Shown: positions 9,477 to 19,078, numbered from the stretch's first letter. The stretch is DNA of 64,000 nt from Xanthomonas nasturtii (GCF_001660815.1 NZ_LYMI01000078.1:1-64000), one strand, 5' to 3'. The notes: generated from the letters alone by a model not told the origin. Translations and numbers: made by a program.

Positions 9477-9880
9477 TCGGCCTGCTGGCCGCCGCCGCGC
9501 CGGTCGCGGCCAAGGCCACCCAGGTCGGCGCGCAGGCGCCGTCCTCGCCCAGCCTGTTTGGCGCGGTCTTTGCACTGCTGTTGGTGCTCGCGCTGATCGT
9601 CGGCCTGAGCTGGTTGCTCAAGCGCATGCCCGGCAGCGGTTTTCGCAACAGCGAGGGCCTGCGCGTGGTGACCAGCCTGGCGGTGGGTGCCAAGGAACGC
9701 GTGGTGGTGGTGGAGGTGAACGGCCAGCAATTGCTGTTGGGCGTCACCGCCGGCGGCATCAGCACCCTGCACACCCTACCCGAACCGCTGCCACCCGCGC
9801 CCGCCCCCACCCTGCCCAACTTCAAGCAACTCCCCAATTTCGCCCAGCTGCTCGCACAGAAGCTGCGCAAGGACCCGTGA
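9473..9880 (+). CDS. fliO: flagellar biosynthesis protein FliO
   Basis: FliO is a small membrane protein that helps FliP assemble into the export gate. The 135-residue product has one membrane segment (about residues 28-48, FGAVFALLLVLALIVGLSWLL) followed by a FliO-type cytoplasmic domain (VVTSLAVGAKERVVVVEVNGQQLLLGVT). Start is GTG at 9473, inside the fliN end. fliP starts one base after its stop. Confidence 0.92.
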   Translation: MIGLLAAAAPVAAKATQVGAQAPSSPSLFGAVFALLLVLALIVGLSWLLKRMPGSGFRNSEGLRVVTSLAVGAKERVVVVEVNGQQLLLGVTAGGISTLHTLPEPLPPAPAPTLPNFKQLPNFAQLLAQKLRKDP

Positions 9881-9881
9881 C

Positions 9882-10724
9882 ATGTTCAGTCGTTGGAATC
9901 GCTGGGGGCGCAGCCTGCGCCTGATCCTGATCCTGCTGGTGATGAGCTGCCCGCTGCTGGCCGCCGCCACGCCCGCCGCGTTGCCGTCGATGGCGCAGGC
10001 CGCCGCCCCCGCTGCCGCACCGGCGGTGCCGCCCGGCTCCAACCAGTTGCCGAACCTGCCCAACGTGAGCGTGGGCCGCATCGGCGACCAGCCGGTGAGC
10101 CTGCCGCTGCAGACCTTGCTGCTGATGACGGCGATCACCCTGCTGCCATCGATGCTGCTGGTGCTCACCGCCTTCACCCGCATCACCATCGTGCTGGGCC
10201 TGCTGCGCCAGGCGCTGGGCACCGGCCAGACCCCGTCCAACCAGGTGCTGCTTGGCCTGGCGATGTTCCTGACCGCACTGGTGATGATGCCGGTGTGGCA
10301 AAAGATGTGGGGCGCCGGCCTGCAGCCGTACCTCAACAACCAGATCGATTTTTCCAGCGCCTGGACGCTGACCACCCAGCCGCTGCGCGCCTTCATGCTG
10401 GCGCAGATCCGAGAGACCGATCTGATGACCTTTGCCGGCATGGCCGGCGACGGCAAGTACGCCGGCCCGGACGCAGTGCCGTTCCCGGTGCTGGTGGCCT
10501 CGTTCGTGACCAGCGAGCTGAAGACCGCCTTCGAGATCGGCTTTCTGATCTTCATCCCGTTCGTGATCATCGACCTGGTGGTGGCCAGCGTCTTGATGTC
10601 GATGGGCATGATGATGCTGTCGCCGATGTTGATCTCGGCACCGTTCAAGATTCTGTTGTTCATCCTGGTGGATGGATGGGTGCTGGTGGTGGGCACGCTG
10701 GCGGCGAGCTTTAACGCCTCGTAG
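9882..10724 (+). CDS. fliP: flagellar export gate protein FliP
   Basis: FliP is the main subunit of the FliPQR export pore. The 280-residue protein has a signal-peptide-like N-terminus (about residues 8-30), a Pro/Ala-rich periplasmic stretch, then the family core with LTAFTRITIVLGLLRQALG and the C-terminal membrane segments (MSMGMMMLSPMLISAPFKILLF). It is last of the fliL unit. fliQ is separated from it by about 850 bases of repeat DNA, which is unusual because fliPQR are usually adjacent. Confidence 0.96.
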   Translation: MFSRWNRWGRSLRLILILLVMSCPLLAAATPAALPSMAQAAAPAAAPAVPPGSNQLPNLPNVSVGRIGDQPVSLPLQTLLLMTAITLLPSMLLVLTAFTRITIVLGLLRQALGTGQTPSNQVLLGLAMFLTALVMMPVWQKMWGAGLQPYLNNQIDFSSAWTLTTQPLRAFMLAQIRETDLMTFAGMAGDGKYAGPDAVPFPVLVASFVTSELKTAFEIGFLIFIPFVIIDLVVASVLMSMGMMMLSPMLISAPFKILLFILVDGWVLVVGTLAASFNAS

Positions 10725-10819
10725 CCGCAGCGCGGCTTCAGCGGCACTCTGAGCGGATTTCTGCAGCTTGGCTTTGGCTGGTGCTTGGCTTTGGCTTTGG
10801 CTGTTGCTTTCCGGGGCCT

Positions 10820-11365
10820 CATACCGCAGCGGCAAGGCCGGCAGATACAACCCGTAGGGCGGCGCGCATGGATGCGCGTCGTTTTTGTAAGGGACATGGA
10901 TGTCCCTTACAAAAATTTCTGCCGGACTTGCGTACCCGCAGCGCCGCAGGCGCGGAGGGCGCGAGGACGGGGTGTGCTTTCTTTTGGTTACTTTTCTTTG
11001 CACAAGCAAAGAAAAGTGACTCGCGCCCATAGGGCGTGAAAGCCTTTGATTTCAATATTTTGCATCAACATGCAAAGTCAAAATCGTTGAGCCAAGGCAA
11101 ATTCCAGTGCAGAGCTTTCGCTCCCCTTCGGGGCGCGAGTCACTCTCTTTGCTTGTGCAAAGAAGCGCTTTACAGCAGCCGAAGGCTGATCAAGTAACCA
11201 AAGAAACACACCCCGTCCTCGCGCCCCTACGCGCCAAGGCGCTACGGGTACGCAGTCCACGTGGGAATTTTTCTAAGGGACATCCATGTCCCTTAGAAAA
11301 ACCTCGCGCATCCATGCGCGCCGCCCCTTCGGGGCTTGACCCACGTGGCCTGCCGCTGCGGTATG
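10820..11365. repeat. large imperfect inverted repeat between fliP and fliQ
   Basis: Arm A (10820-11043) and arm B (11114-11365) are inverted copies of the same element, separated by about 70 bases. Shared landmarks in order are a CATACCGCAGCGGCA block, GCGCGCATGGATGCGCG, a perfect hairpin AAGGGACATGGATGTCCCTT, GCGCGAGGACGGGGTGTG, and TTTGCACAAGCAAAGA before GTGACTCGCGCCC. Arm B carries an extra stretch near 11170-11190. This looks like a Xanthomonas intergenic repeat family that inserted twice. No gene is supported inside. Confidence 0.8.
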
Positions 11366-11390
11366 GGGGATGAAAGCGAACTGCAAAAGC

Positions 11391-11440
11391 CAAGCAAGAG
11401 CACAGCAAGAGCACAGCAAGAGCACAGCAAGAGCACAGCG
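11391..11440. repeat. 11-bp tandem repeat
   Basis: About four copies of CACAGCAAGAG in a row (full copies at 11401, 11412, 11423; partial at both ends). It lies in the fliP-fliQ spacer, about 110 bases upstream of the fliQ promoter. Function unknown; copy number may vary between strains. Confidence 0.9.
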
Positions 11441-11547
11441 ACAGGCTGACGGGAAGGCCACTGGCAAAGATGAAACCGACCTCACCCACCACCAAACCGC
11501 CAGCCAGGTCGCAAATCCCGAATCCCGAACCCCCAATCCCAGCCCTT

Positions 11548-11563
11548 TGGCACCCCACTTGCA
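11548..11563 (+). promoter_or_regulatory. sigma54 promoter of fliQ
   Basis: TGGCACCCCACTTGCA has GG at 11549-11550 and GC at 11561-11562 with exact spacing of 10. The predicted transcription start (about 11574) is only about two bases before the fliQ ATG at 11576, so the message may be nearly leaderless. Confidence 0.85.
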
Positions 11564-11575
11564 TCACAGCCCTCC

Positions 11576-11845
11576 ATGAGCCCTGAAATCGCCCTGACTG
11601 AATTGCGTGGTGGCCTGGTCGCCGTCCTGTGGATTGCCGGACCGATGTTGCTGGCGGTGTTGATCGTCGGTGTCGTCATTGGTGTGGTGCAGGCCGCTAC
11701 CCAATTGAACGAACCCACCATCGGCTTCGTGGCCAAGGCGGTCGCGTTGACGGCCACGCTCTTTGCCACCGGCAGCATGCTGCTGGGGCATCTGGTGGAG
11801 TTCACCATCGCGCTGTTCCAGCGCATTCCGCATTTGATCGGTTAG
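11576..11845 (+). CDS. fliQ: flagellar export gate protein FliQ
   Basis: FliQ is a small two-helix membrane subunit of the FliPQR pore. The 89-residue product has two hydrophobic segments (about residues 16-40 and 55-78) and family features (ALTELRGGLVAVLWIAGPML, LNEPTIGFVAKAVAL). It follows a sigma54 promoter almost directly, and forms a pair with fliR, which starts 14 bases later. Confidence 0.95.
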   Translation: MSPEIALTELRGGLVAVLWIAGPMLLAVLIVGVVIGVVQAATQLNEPTIGFVAKAVALTATLFATGSMLLGHLVEFTIALFQRIPHLIG

Positions 11846-11858
11846 CGGACCAGACCGG

Positions 11859-12650
11859 ATGGATTCCGCTACCCAGATGGTGATCGACGGCCAGCGCGCG
11901 TTTGCGATGGTCGGGGCGATCATGTGGACCATGTTGCGCACCGGAGCCTTGCTCACGGCCATGCCGTTGATCGGCACGCGTGCGGTTCCCGGCCGGGTGC
12001 GGGTGATGCTGGCCGGAACCTTGTCGATGGTGCTGGCGCCGATCCTGCCGCCCGTGCCGGAGTGGGATGGTTTTACCGCGCAGGCGGTGCTGAGCATCGC
12101 GCGCGAACTGGCCGTGGGCGCCAGCATGGGCTTCATGTTGAAGCTGATCTTCGAGGCCGGCGCGCTGGCCGGCGAGTTGGTGTCGCAGTCCACCGGCCTG
12201 TCGTTCGCACAGATGTCCGACCCGATGCGCGGCGTGACCTCCGGCGTGATCGCGCAGTGGTTCTATATCGGGTTCGGCTTGCTGTTCTTTGCGGCCAACG
12301 GGCACCTGGCGCTGATTTCGCTGTTGGTGGACAGCTACAAGGCGCTGCCGATCGGCACGGCCATTCCCGACGCCAGCGCGTTCGCGCAGGTGGCGCCCAC
12401 TTTGTTCCTGCAGATCCTGCGCGGCGGGCTGACCCTGGCCTTGCCGATGATGGTGGCGATGCTGGCGGTCAACCTGGCCTTCGGTGCGTTGGCCAAGGCG
12501 GCGCCGGCATTGAACCCGATGCAACTTGGTTTGCCGCTGACGGTCTTGCTGGGGCTATTCCTGCTATCCAGCTTCGCAAGCGAGTTCGCGCCACCGGTGC
12601 AACGCATGTTCGATACCGCCTTCGACTCTGCCAGGGAACTGACAGGTTAA
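11859..12650 (+). CDS. fliR: flagellar export gate protein FliR
   Basis: FliR completes the FliPQR export pore. The 263-residue product has about six hydrophobic segments and FliR features such as FEAGALAGELVSQSTGLSFAQ and the LPLTVLLGLFLLSSF C-terminal part. ATG at 11859 is 13 bases after the fliQ stop. It ends the sigma54-driven fliQR unit; the next gene has its own sigma28-like promoter. Confidence 0.96.
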   Translation: MDSATQMVIDGQRAFAMVGAIMWTMLRTGALLTAMPLIGTRAVPGRVRVMLAGTLSMVLAPILPPVPEWDGFTAQAVLSIARELAVGASMGFMLKLIFEAGALAGELVSQSTGLSFAQMSDPMRGVTSGVIAQWFYIGFGLLFFAANGHLALISLLVDSYKALPIGTAIPDASAFAQVAPTLFLQILRGGLTLALPMMVAMLAVNLAFGALAKAAPALNPMQLGLPLTVLLGLFLLSSFASEFAPPVQRMFDTAFDSARELTG

Positions 12651-12662
12651 GCATCCGGCCGC

Positions 12663-12689
12663 TCAAGTTTTGCCGGCGGTCGCCGTCAA
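12663..12689 (+). promoter_or_regulatory. sigma28 (FliA)-like promoter of first GGDEF gene
   Basis: TCAA (12663-12666), 15 bases, then GCCGTCAA (12682-12689), close to the FliA pattern TAAA-N15-GCCGATAA. Predicted start near 12696, about 46 bases before the ATG at 12742. Match is 6 of 8 in the -10 element. Confidence 0.55.
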
Positions 12690-12741
12690 CGCTAAGGACG
12701 ATTGACCCGTTCAATCGCACGACCTCTTTCCACGGAAGCCG

Positions 12742-15708
12742 ATGTCCAACGTGCCTGCGCTGTTCGTTCCACCTGGTTCGCACGGCACGGCAATGTGTCG
12801 GCTGGCAGCGCTATGCCTGCTGGGGTGGCTGGTCGCCGGCAGTGCATGGGCGCAAACCTACAGCTTCCGCGATTACGCCCAGGCCGATGGCCTGCAGGGC
12901 ATGACCGTCAACAGCCTGCTCGAGGATCAACAAGGCGTGGTCTGGGTCGGCACCGAACTGGCGTTGCACCGCTTCGAACGCGATCACTTCATCGCCGTCG
13001 GGCAGGAAAGCGGCCTGGACGCGCGCTACATCCGCGCATTGACGCTGGATGCGCGCGGGCGCCTGTGGGTGGCCAGCGCCAATGGCGTGTTCGTGCGCAA
13101 TGGCACCACCTTCAGCCCGGTGTTGCAGAACGGCAGGCCGATCCGTGCCGACAGCGGCAATGTGATCGCCCCGTACGCGGGGGGCGTGGTGGTGGCCAGC
13201 GAAAATCAGCTGTTGCATCTGACGTCGACCACGCCAGACGGCTGGAGCGTCCGTGCGCTGCCGCTGCGGCTGGACGACGGCACCACGCTGCCCGCCGGTA
13301 AAGCCTTGCTGGCCGATGGCACTGCGCTGTGGGCCAGTTGCGGAAAACGGGTCTGCCGCATCGATGCTAGCGGGCGCATCACCCAGCTTGGCGATGCCGA
13401 CGGTGTTCCGGAACGGCAGTGGCGTGCGGTGTTCCGCGACCATCGTGGCGACCTGTGGCTGCGCGGTGGCGGCATGGTGCTGTCGCGCGCAGCAGGCGAG
13501 CGCGTGTTCCGCAACCATGCGCCTCCGGTCGGCACCAGCTTCGACACCTTGTCTGGCGCAACCACCCTGTCGGAGGATGCCCAGGGCCGTCTGATTACCC
13601 GCTCCGACCGCGGAATGGTGCGCTGGGAAGGCGATCACTGGCGCTATTTCGGGCACGACCAGGGGCTGTCGATCAGCCCGATGGTGGGCCCATTGATGAT
13701 GCAAGGCACCGGCCAGCTGTGGATCGGCACGCGCGGACTGGGTGTGCAGCGTTGGCTGGGCTACGGCAACATCGAACACTGGGACGAAAGCCAGGGCCTG
13801 GCCGAAGCGCCGACCTGGGCCATCCAGCGCCTGCCGAGTGGCGAGCTGCTGGTAGGCGGCGATGCAGGCTCCAACGTGCTGGATCCGCATACCGGACGCA
13901 TGCAGCCGTGGACCCTCGCCGATGGCGAGCCGTTGCTGCAATCGATCTCCATCGCGCTGTCGCCGAAGGACGGTGCGGCCTGGGTGGCGCGCTCGTCCGG
14001 TGCCCTGGCCCGTCGCGACCCGCAGACGGGCAAGACCTTCGACATGCTGCAGCTCGGCCTGCCCACCAACAAGGTGTTGTTCGATTCGCGCGGCCTGCTC
14101 TGGGTCACCACGCCGCGCGGCCTGTACTTCATCACGCCCGAGCTGCCGTTGCAGGCCAGGCGCGAGGAAGCGGTGCCGGCAGCGTTCGTCGGCGATATCG
14201 AACTGGATGGCCGCGGGCGCCTCTGGGCCAGCACGCGCGAAGGGTTGTATCGCCAGGAAAACAACGGCCACTGGCTGCAGGTTAAGGTGCACGGCAACCT
14301 GCCCAGCCACGATTACTTCCTGCTGGATTTTTCTGCCGACGGCCAACTCTGGTTGTCCTTGCGCGACACCGGGCTGTGGCACGGCGCCGTGCAGGACGAT
14401 GCGGCGGTCACACTCACTGCAGTCAGCGACCCGCTGGTGTCGCGCGTGATGCCGTTCATCCTGCATCACGACAGCAAGGGACGCTTGTGGCTGGGCAGCA
14501 GCCAGGGACTGGATCTGCTGGACCACGGCCACTGGACGCGCGCCACGCGTAGCGAAGGGTTGTTGTGGGACGACGTGTCTGCCAATGCGCTGTTCGAGGA
14601 CGGCGATGGCAGCGTCTGGCTTGGCAGCAGCCGCGGGCTGACCCATCTGATTGATCCGTTGCGCGTGTTCGCCTCGCCGCCGCTACGGGTGGAAGTGCTC
14701 CGCGCGCAGCGTGGCGGGCAGACCATTGCGGCCGGTGCGCAGGTGCCCTGGTCGCAGGTTCCGCTGGACGTGGATCTGAGCACGCCCGGCGCCGAAGGCG
14801 GCCCGGACCGCATCAGCTTCCGCTACCGCGTGGAAGGCCACCAGGCCAGCTGGACCAGCACCTCGCTCAGCCACATCACCTATCCACTGCTGCCGCCTGG
14901 CCGCTATGCGCTGGAGGTGCAGGCCGTGGACGCGGGCCTGCGCAGCGCCAGCCCGATCACGCGGTTCGCCTTCGTGCTCACCCCACCCTGGTGGGGCAGC
15001 ATTCCCGCCTACATTACGTATGTGCTGCTGGCGATCGCAGCGGTGATCGTGCTGTTGCGCTGGCGCACGGCCAAACTGCTGCGGCGCAAGCGCGAGCTGG
15101 AGCAGCTGGTTGCCGAGCGCACTGCCGAGCTGGAACAGGACAAGCGCGACCTGGAATCGGCACGTGCCGAACTCGCCCTCAAGGCCACCCACGACGAACT
15201 CACCGGCCTGCTCAACCGCTCCGGCATTCTCGCCACACTGCGCGAGATGCTGCTGCGGGCAGATGCAACGGCGCGGCCATTGGCGGTGGTGCTGATCGAC
15301 CTGGATCACTTCAAGCTGGTCAACGATCAGCACGGGCATCTGGCCGGCGATGCGGTGCTGGCCGGGGTCGGTCGTCGGATGGATACGCTGGTGCGTGGAG
15401 ACGACCGGATCGGCCGCTATGGCGGCGAAGAATTGCTGGCGCTGCTGCCGGGGCTGACGCACGAAGCCACGCACCGGCTGGACGCGCTGCATCGCGGCAT
15501 CTGCGGCGATTACCCCATCGATGGCGGTTGGCTGCACGTCACCTGTTCGATCGGCGTGGCCTGGTTTATTCCCGGCGAAACCCTGGAGCAATTGCTGGCG
15601 CGCGCCGACGCCGCGCTGTACAGCGCCAAAGGCAGTGGCCGCAATCGCATCTATTACGATGCAGCCCACCTCGCTGCGCCTGCAGCATCCGGCAGTGTCG
15701 GTGCCTGA
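12742..15708 (+). CDS. periplasmic propeller / Y_Y_Y sensor diguanylate cyclase (first copy)
   Basis: Makes c-di-GMP from GTP under control of a periplasmic sensor. The 988-residue protein has a signal sequence (MCRLAALCLLGWLVAGSAWAQ within residues 18-38), a long region of propeller repeats (LLEDQQGVVWVGT, LDARGRLWVAS, FRDHRGDLWLRG and others, about 40-640), a Y_Y_Y-type domain (about 650-745), one membrane segment (about 754-772), a short coiled coil, and GGDEF. The active site is GGEEL at 894-898, and RGDD five residues earlier is an intact inhibitory I-site. A second start at 12793 would also keep the signal sequence. The next gene is a paralogue. Confidence 0.9.
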   Translation: MSNVPALFVPPGSHGTAMCRLAALCLLGWLVAGSAWAQTYSFRDYAQADGLQGMTVNSLLEDQQGVVWVGTELALHRFERDHFIAVGQESGLDARYIRALTLDARGRLWVASANGVFVRNGTTFSPVLQNGRPIRADSGNVIAPYAGGVVVASENQLLHLTSTTPDGWSVRALPLRLDDGTTLPAGKALLADGTALWASCGKRVCRIDASGRITQLGDADGVPERQWRAVFRDHRGDLWLRGGGMVLSRAAGERVFRNHAPPVGTSFDTLSGATTLSEDAQGRLITRSDRGMVRWEGDHWRYFGHDQGLSISPMVGPLMMQGTGQLWIGTRGLGVQRWLGYGNIEHWDESQGLAEAPTWAIQRLPSGELLVGGDAGSNVLDPHTGRMQPWTLADGEPLLQSISIALSPKDGAAWVARSSGALARRDPQTGKTFDMLQLGLPTNKVLFDSRGLLWVTTPRGLYFITPELPLQARREEAVPAAFVGDIELDGRGRLWASTREGLYRQENNGHWLQVKVHGNLPSHDYFLLDFSADGQLWLSLRDTGLWHGAVQDDAAVTLTAVSDPLVSRVMPFILHHDSKGRLWLGSSQGLDLLDHGHWTRATRSEGLLWDDVSANALFEDGDGSVWLGSSRGLTHLIDPLRVFASPPLRVEVLRAQRGGQTIAAGAQVPWSQVPLDVDLSTPGAEGGPDRISFRYRVEGHQASWTSTSLSHITYPLLPPGRYALEVQAVDAGLRSASPITRFAFVLTPPWWGSIPAYITYVLLAIAAVIVLLRWRTAKLLRRKRELEQLVAERTAELEQDKRDLESARAELALKATHDELTGLLNRSGILATLREMLLRADATARPLAVVLIDLDHFKLVNDQHGHLAGDAVLAGVGRRMDTLVRGDDRIGRYGGEELLALLPGLTHEATHRLDALHRGICGDYPIDGGWLHVTCSIGVAWFIPGETLEQLLARADAALYSAKGSGRNRIYYDAAHLAAPAASGSVGA

Positions 15709-16068
15709 TTGCTGCGATCGGGCCACGCTGATCGCGCTTCATCGCACGCATGCGCATCGGTCGTTCTCGCTCGACCACCGCCAGCCTCGATGCCGCATGC
15801 TGCAAGGGACGCCACGCAGTACGCGATCATCAAATGCAGTGATAACGTGCAGTCGCAGTGCTTGCATGCAAAACGTCGGCCTGGTGCAGCAGTTGCGCCT
15901 GCCTGGCAGCTGCGCAATGACCGTGGTGCAGGCACTAAAGTAAATCGCGTGAACAGCCGCTAGTCGATATATCGCGGCCTGCTATAGGGGGCTGCCAATG
16001 GCAAGCGTGAGTCACCCGCGCGAGGGGCGCGGACCGCACGCACCGATGCGTGGGAGATTGCAACGCCC
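15709..16068. other. spacer between the two GGDEF paralogues with weak sigma28-like site
   Basis: No gene is supported. A TAAA (15936-15939) followed by GCCGCTAG (15956-15963) resembles a FliA promoter, but the gap is 16 bases rather than 15, so it is only a weak candidate for the second GGDEF gene. Confidence 0.35.
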
Positions 16069-18987
16069 GTGGGGTTTTTGCACCGCCAATGGAGGACGTC
16101 AGGCCGAGGAGCATCGTTCGCTGCGATGCTGCTGGCGTTGCTGTCGTTTGCCGATCTGGCCAACGCACAGAGCGCCAGCATCCGCCGCTATGCCCACGAC
16201 CAGGGCCTGCTCGGTCTTGCCGGCACCTGCCTGTTGCAGACCCGCAGCACCTTGCTGTGGGTGTGCACAGAAAGCGGGCTGTATCGCTACAACGGGCGCA
16301 GCTTTCAACAGGTGCCGCTGGACGGCCTGCGTAACGAGACCATCAGCTCGATGACCGAAACCGCCGATGGGCGGCTGTGGGTTGCCGGCTTCCAGGCGCT
16401 GTTCGTCGGCGACGAAAACGGGTTTCGCAAGCTGGCGCCGGATGAAGCCGAGCACCTGCAGGACCAGATGCAGCTGGCCAGCCTGCCCTGGGGCACCGTG
16501 CTGGCCAATGACGGCACGCTGGAACTCCTGCAGGCCCGTGCCAGGGACCGCTGGCATAGCGAACCGCTGCTGGACACCGCAACGCGGGTGCGCGTTCCGG
16601 AGGTGTCCAAGGTGCTCAGTCTGTCGGTGGATGGCGACACGCTGTGGGTGGGCTGCGCGCGCAAGCTGTGCGCCATCGATGCGCAGCGCAAGGTGCAGGT
16701 GTTTGGCCCCGAACAGGGCGTGCCGGACGACCGTTGGTATAGCGTGCTGCGCGACCACGACGGCGCACTGTGGGTGCGCGGTGTCGGCACCCTGCTCTAT
16801 CGCGCACGCGGCGCCAGCAACTTCAGCGTTCGCCCGCTGCCGCTGCTGGATAGCAGCACGGTCGGGCGGCAGGCGCCACTGGTCATGGACCGCGAAGGGC
16901 GCGTGCTGGTCCGTCGCAACGATGGTCTGGTGCGCTGGGAAAACGGCCACTGGCGTAGTTTCGGTGCCGACAACGGGCTGCCGCCCGGCAGCAGCGATGC
17001 AATCGTGGTGGACCGCGAAGGCGACGTGTGGATGACCGTCGACGGCGAGGGTCTGGTGCGCTGGGCCGGCTACGAATGGATCGAAAACTGGGATGCGTCG
17101 CAAGGCATGCCACCTGCGCCAACCTGGTCGTTCACCCGCGACGCACAGGGCGCACTGCTGGTTGGCAACGAACACGGCGTCGGCCGCCAGGCCGCCCCGG
17201 ATGGCCGCTTCGTCCCGGCCCTGCAGAACGCCGGCATCCAGGTCGTGGGCCTGCAGCGCAGCGCAGATGGCAGCCTGTGGACGCTCAATTCGGCCGGGTT
17301 CCTGCGCCGCACCTGGCCAGACGGGCACAGCGCGCAGATCGCCAAGCTGCCGCGCACCGCGCGCCGCCTGCTTATCGACCGCCAGGGCCGGCTGTGGATG
17401 CTCAGTGCCGGCGGCTTGTTCGTAATCGAACACCCGCTCGAGGGCGGCAGCATGCAGGCGGTGGCCAACATGCCCGCCATCGCCTACACCGATGTCCAGC
17501 AGACCGCCGACGGCACGCTGTGGATGGCTACCGCCAACGGCTTGTTCCGGCTGCAAGGCGAGCGCTGGTCCAAGGTCAAGGTGAAGGTCAACGGCGGCGC
17601 GTCCGAGCCATGGATCAGCAAGATCCACATCAGCGACAGCGGCGAGGTGTGGCTGGCCTTCTACCGCCCCGGTCTGTGGCACGGCATGTTGCTGGACGAC
17701 GGCCTGGACCTGCGGGAAATCAGCGACGAGGCATTGCGCGATGTCGGCGTGTACCTGCTGAGCGCCGACAGCGTCGGCCGGGTCTGGGTGGGCCATGCGC
17801 GCGGCGTGGAGGTGTACGACGGCGAGCGCTGGGCGCATCTGTCGCAGTCGCAGGGGCTGATCTGGGATGACGTGTCGGAGGCAGCGTTTGCCGAAGATCC
17901 GGACGGTTCGGTCTGGATCGGGACCGCACGCGGGGTGAGCCACCTGAGCGATCCGGCGCGCCTGTTCGACGAGCGCCAGCCCAGCGTGCGCATCGACAGC
18001 GTCAGCCGCGGCGGCGCGCGGGTGCAGCGTGGGCAACTGTTGGGATGGAGCGACAAACCGCTGCATATCGAGTTGTCGACGATGGAGGTCTACGACGACC
18101 CCAGCCGGCTGACGGTGCGTTATCGCCTGCTGGGCCTGCACAACGAATGGATCCAGAGCGATTCCCTGTCGATCGACCAGCCGCCGCTGCCGTCCGGGCA
18201 TTTCCGCCTGCAGGTGCAGGTGCTGGACCGCTACCGGCGCACCGCCTCGCCGATTGCCGACCTGCCCTTCGCGGTGGCGCCGCTGTGGTGGCGCAGCCCG
18301 CCGGCGATCGCGCTGTATGTGCTGATCGGCAGCGGCCTGTTGATCGGCCTGTGGCGCTGGCGCCACCGCCACCTGGTCGCGCGCGAACGCATGCTGGCCG
18401 AACTGGTGGCCGAGCGCACCTATCAACTGGAACGCGAAAAACGCGAACTGGAAAGCGCGCGTGCGGCGCTGGCGTTGAAGGCCAGCCACGACGCTTTGAC
18501 CGGCCTGCTCAATCGCTCCGGCATCCTGGAAGCGATGGCCGAAGAACTGCAGGCCTGCGCGCACGGCGCGCACCCGCTGGCGGTGGTGTTGATCGATCTG
18601 GATCATTTCAAGCTGGTCAACGACGAACACGGGCATCTGGTCGGCGATGCGGTGCTGGCCAAGGTCGGCGCACGGCTGACCGCCTGCCTGCGCGATTCGG
18701 ACAAGGTGGGCCGCTACGGCGGCGAAGAATTGCTGCTGTTGCTGCCGGGCATGACCCAACAGAGCCAGCACCGGCTGCGCGCCATCCACGAAGCGCTCAG
18801 CCTTGCCCCGTACGATGTGGGTGCCGCACGCCCGCTGCAGGTGACCTGCTCGGTGGGCGTGTCCTGGTTCCGCGTCGGCGACACCGCCGCCTCGTTGCTG
18901 GCGCGTGCCGACGAGGCGCTGTATCGGGCCAAGCGCTCGGGCCGTAACCGCATCGAACCGGAGGAGCCGGAAAGCTCGGTGGCCTGA
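16069..18987 (+). CDS. periplasmic propeller / Y_Y_Y sensor diguanylate cyclase (second copy)
   Basis: Paralogue of the gene before it with the same order: signal sequence (MLLALLSFADLANAQ at about residues 20-34), propeller repeats (ADGRLWVAG, DGALWVRG, DREGDVWMTVDG, ADGTLWMAT), Y_Y_Y-type domain, membrane segment (PPAIALYVLIGSGLLIGLW), coiled coil and GGDEF. The active site GGEEL is at about residue 884, preceded by RDSD, an intact I-site, so it should be an active, product-inhibited cyclase. Start is GTG 16069; ATG 16126 would still keep the signal core. Tandem position suggests duplication followed by divergence of the sensor. Confidence 0.88.
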   Translation: MGFLHRQWRTSGRGASFAAMLLALLSFADLANAQSASIRRYAHDQGLLGLAGTCLLQTRSTLLWVCTESGLYRYNGRSFQQVPLDGLRNETISSMTETADGRLWVAGFQALFVGDENGFRKLAPDEAEHLQDQMQLASLPWGTVLANDGTLELLQARARDRWHSEPLLDTATRVRVPEVSKVLSLSVDGDTLWVGCARKLCAIDAQRKVQVFGPEQGVPDDRWYSVLRDHDGALWVRGVGTLLYRARGASNFSVRPLPLLDSSTVGRQAPLVMDREGRVLVRRNDGLVRWENGHWRSFGADNGLPPGSSDAIVVDREGDVWMTVDGEGLVRWAGYEWIENWDASQGMPPAPTWSFTRDAQGALLVGNEHGVGRQAAPDGRFVPALQNAGIQVVGLQRSADGSLWTLNSAGFLRRTWPDGHSAQIAKLPRTARRLLIDRQGRLWMLSAGGLFVIEHPLEGGSMQAVANMPAIAYTDVQQTADGTLWMATANGLFRLQGERWSKVKVKVNGGASEPWISKIHISDSGEVWLAFYRPGLWHGMLLDDGLDLREISDEALRDVGVYLLSADSVGRVWVGHARGVEVYDGERWAHLSQSQGLIWDDVSEAAFAEDPDGSVWIGTARGVSHLSDPARLFDERQPSVRIDSVSRGGARVQRGQLLGWSDKPLHIELSTMEVYDDPSRLTVRYRLLGLHNEWIQSDSLSIDQPPLPSGHFRLQVQVLDRYRRTASPIADLPFAVAPLWWRSPPAIALYVLIGSGLLIGLWRWRHRHLVARERMLAELVAERTYQLEREKRELESARAALALKASHDALTGLLNRSGILEAMAEELQACAHGAHPLAVVLIDLDHFKLVNDEHGHLVGDAVLAKVGARLTACLRDSDKVGRYGGEELLLLLPGMTQQSQHRLRAIHEALSLAPYDVGAARPLQVTCSVGVSWFRVGDTAASLLARADEALYRAKRSGRNRIEPEEPESSVA

Positions 18988-19078
18988 GCCGCGCAGGCAA
19001 GACGCGTGCAAGGGCGCGGGGTGGCGCGGTCGTCCGCTGCCGGCCGCGGCGCATGCGCAAGCGGAGTCTGCCGGCGCG

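Noticed and set aside
11391-11440. CRISPR-like array
   Set aside because: Units are 11 bases in direct contact with no spacers; it is a simple tandem repeat.
16099-19011. 970-codon open frame on the minus strand
   Set aside because: It is the shadow of the second GGDEF gene in high-GC DNA; composition is low-complexity and no domain is seen.
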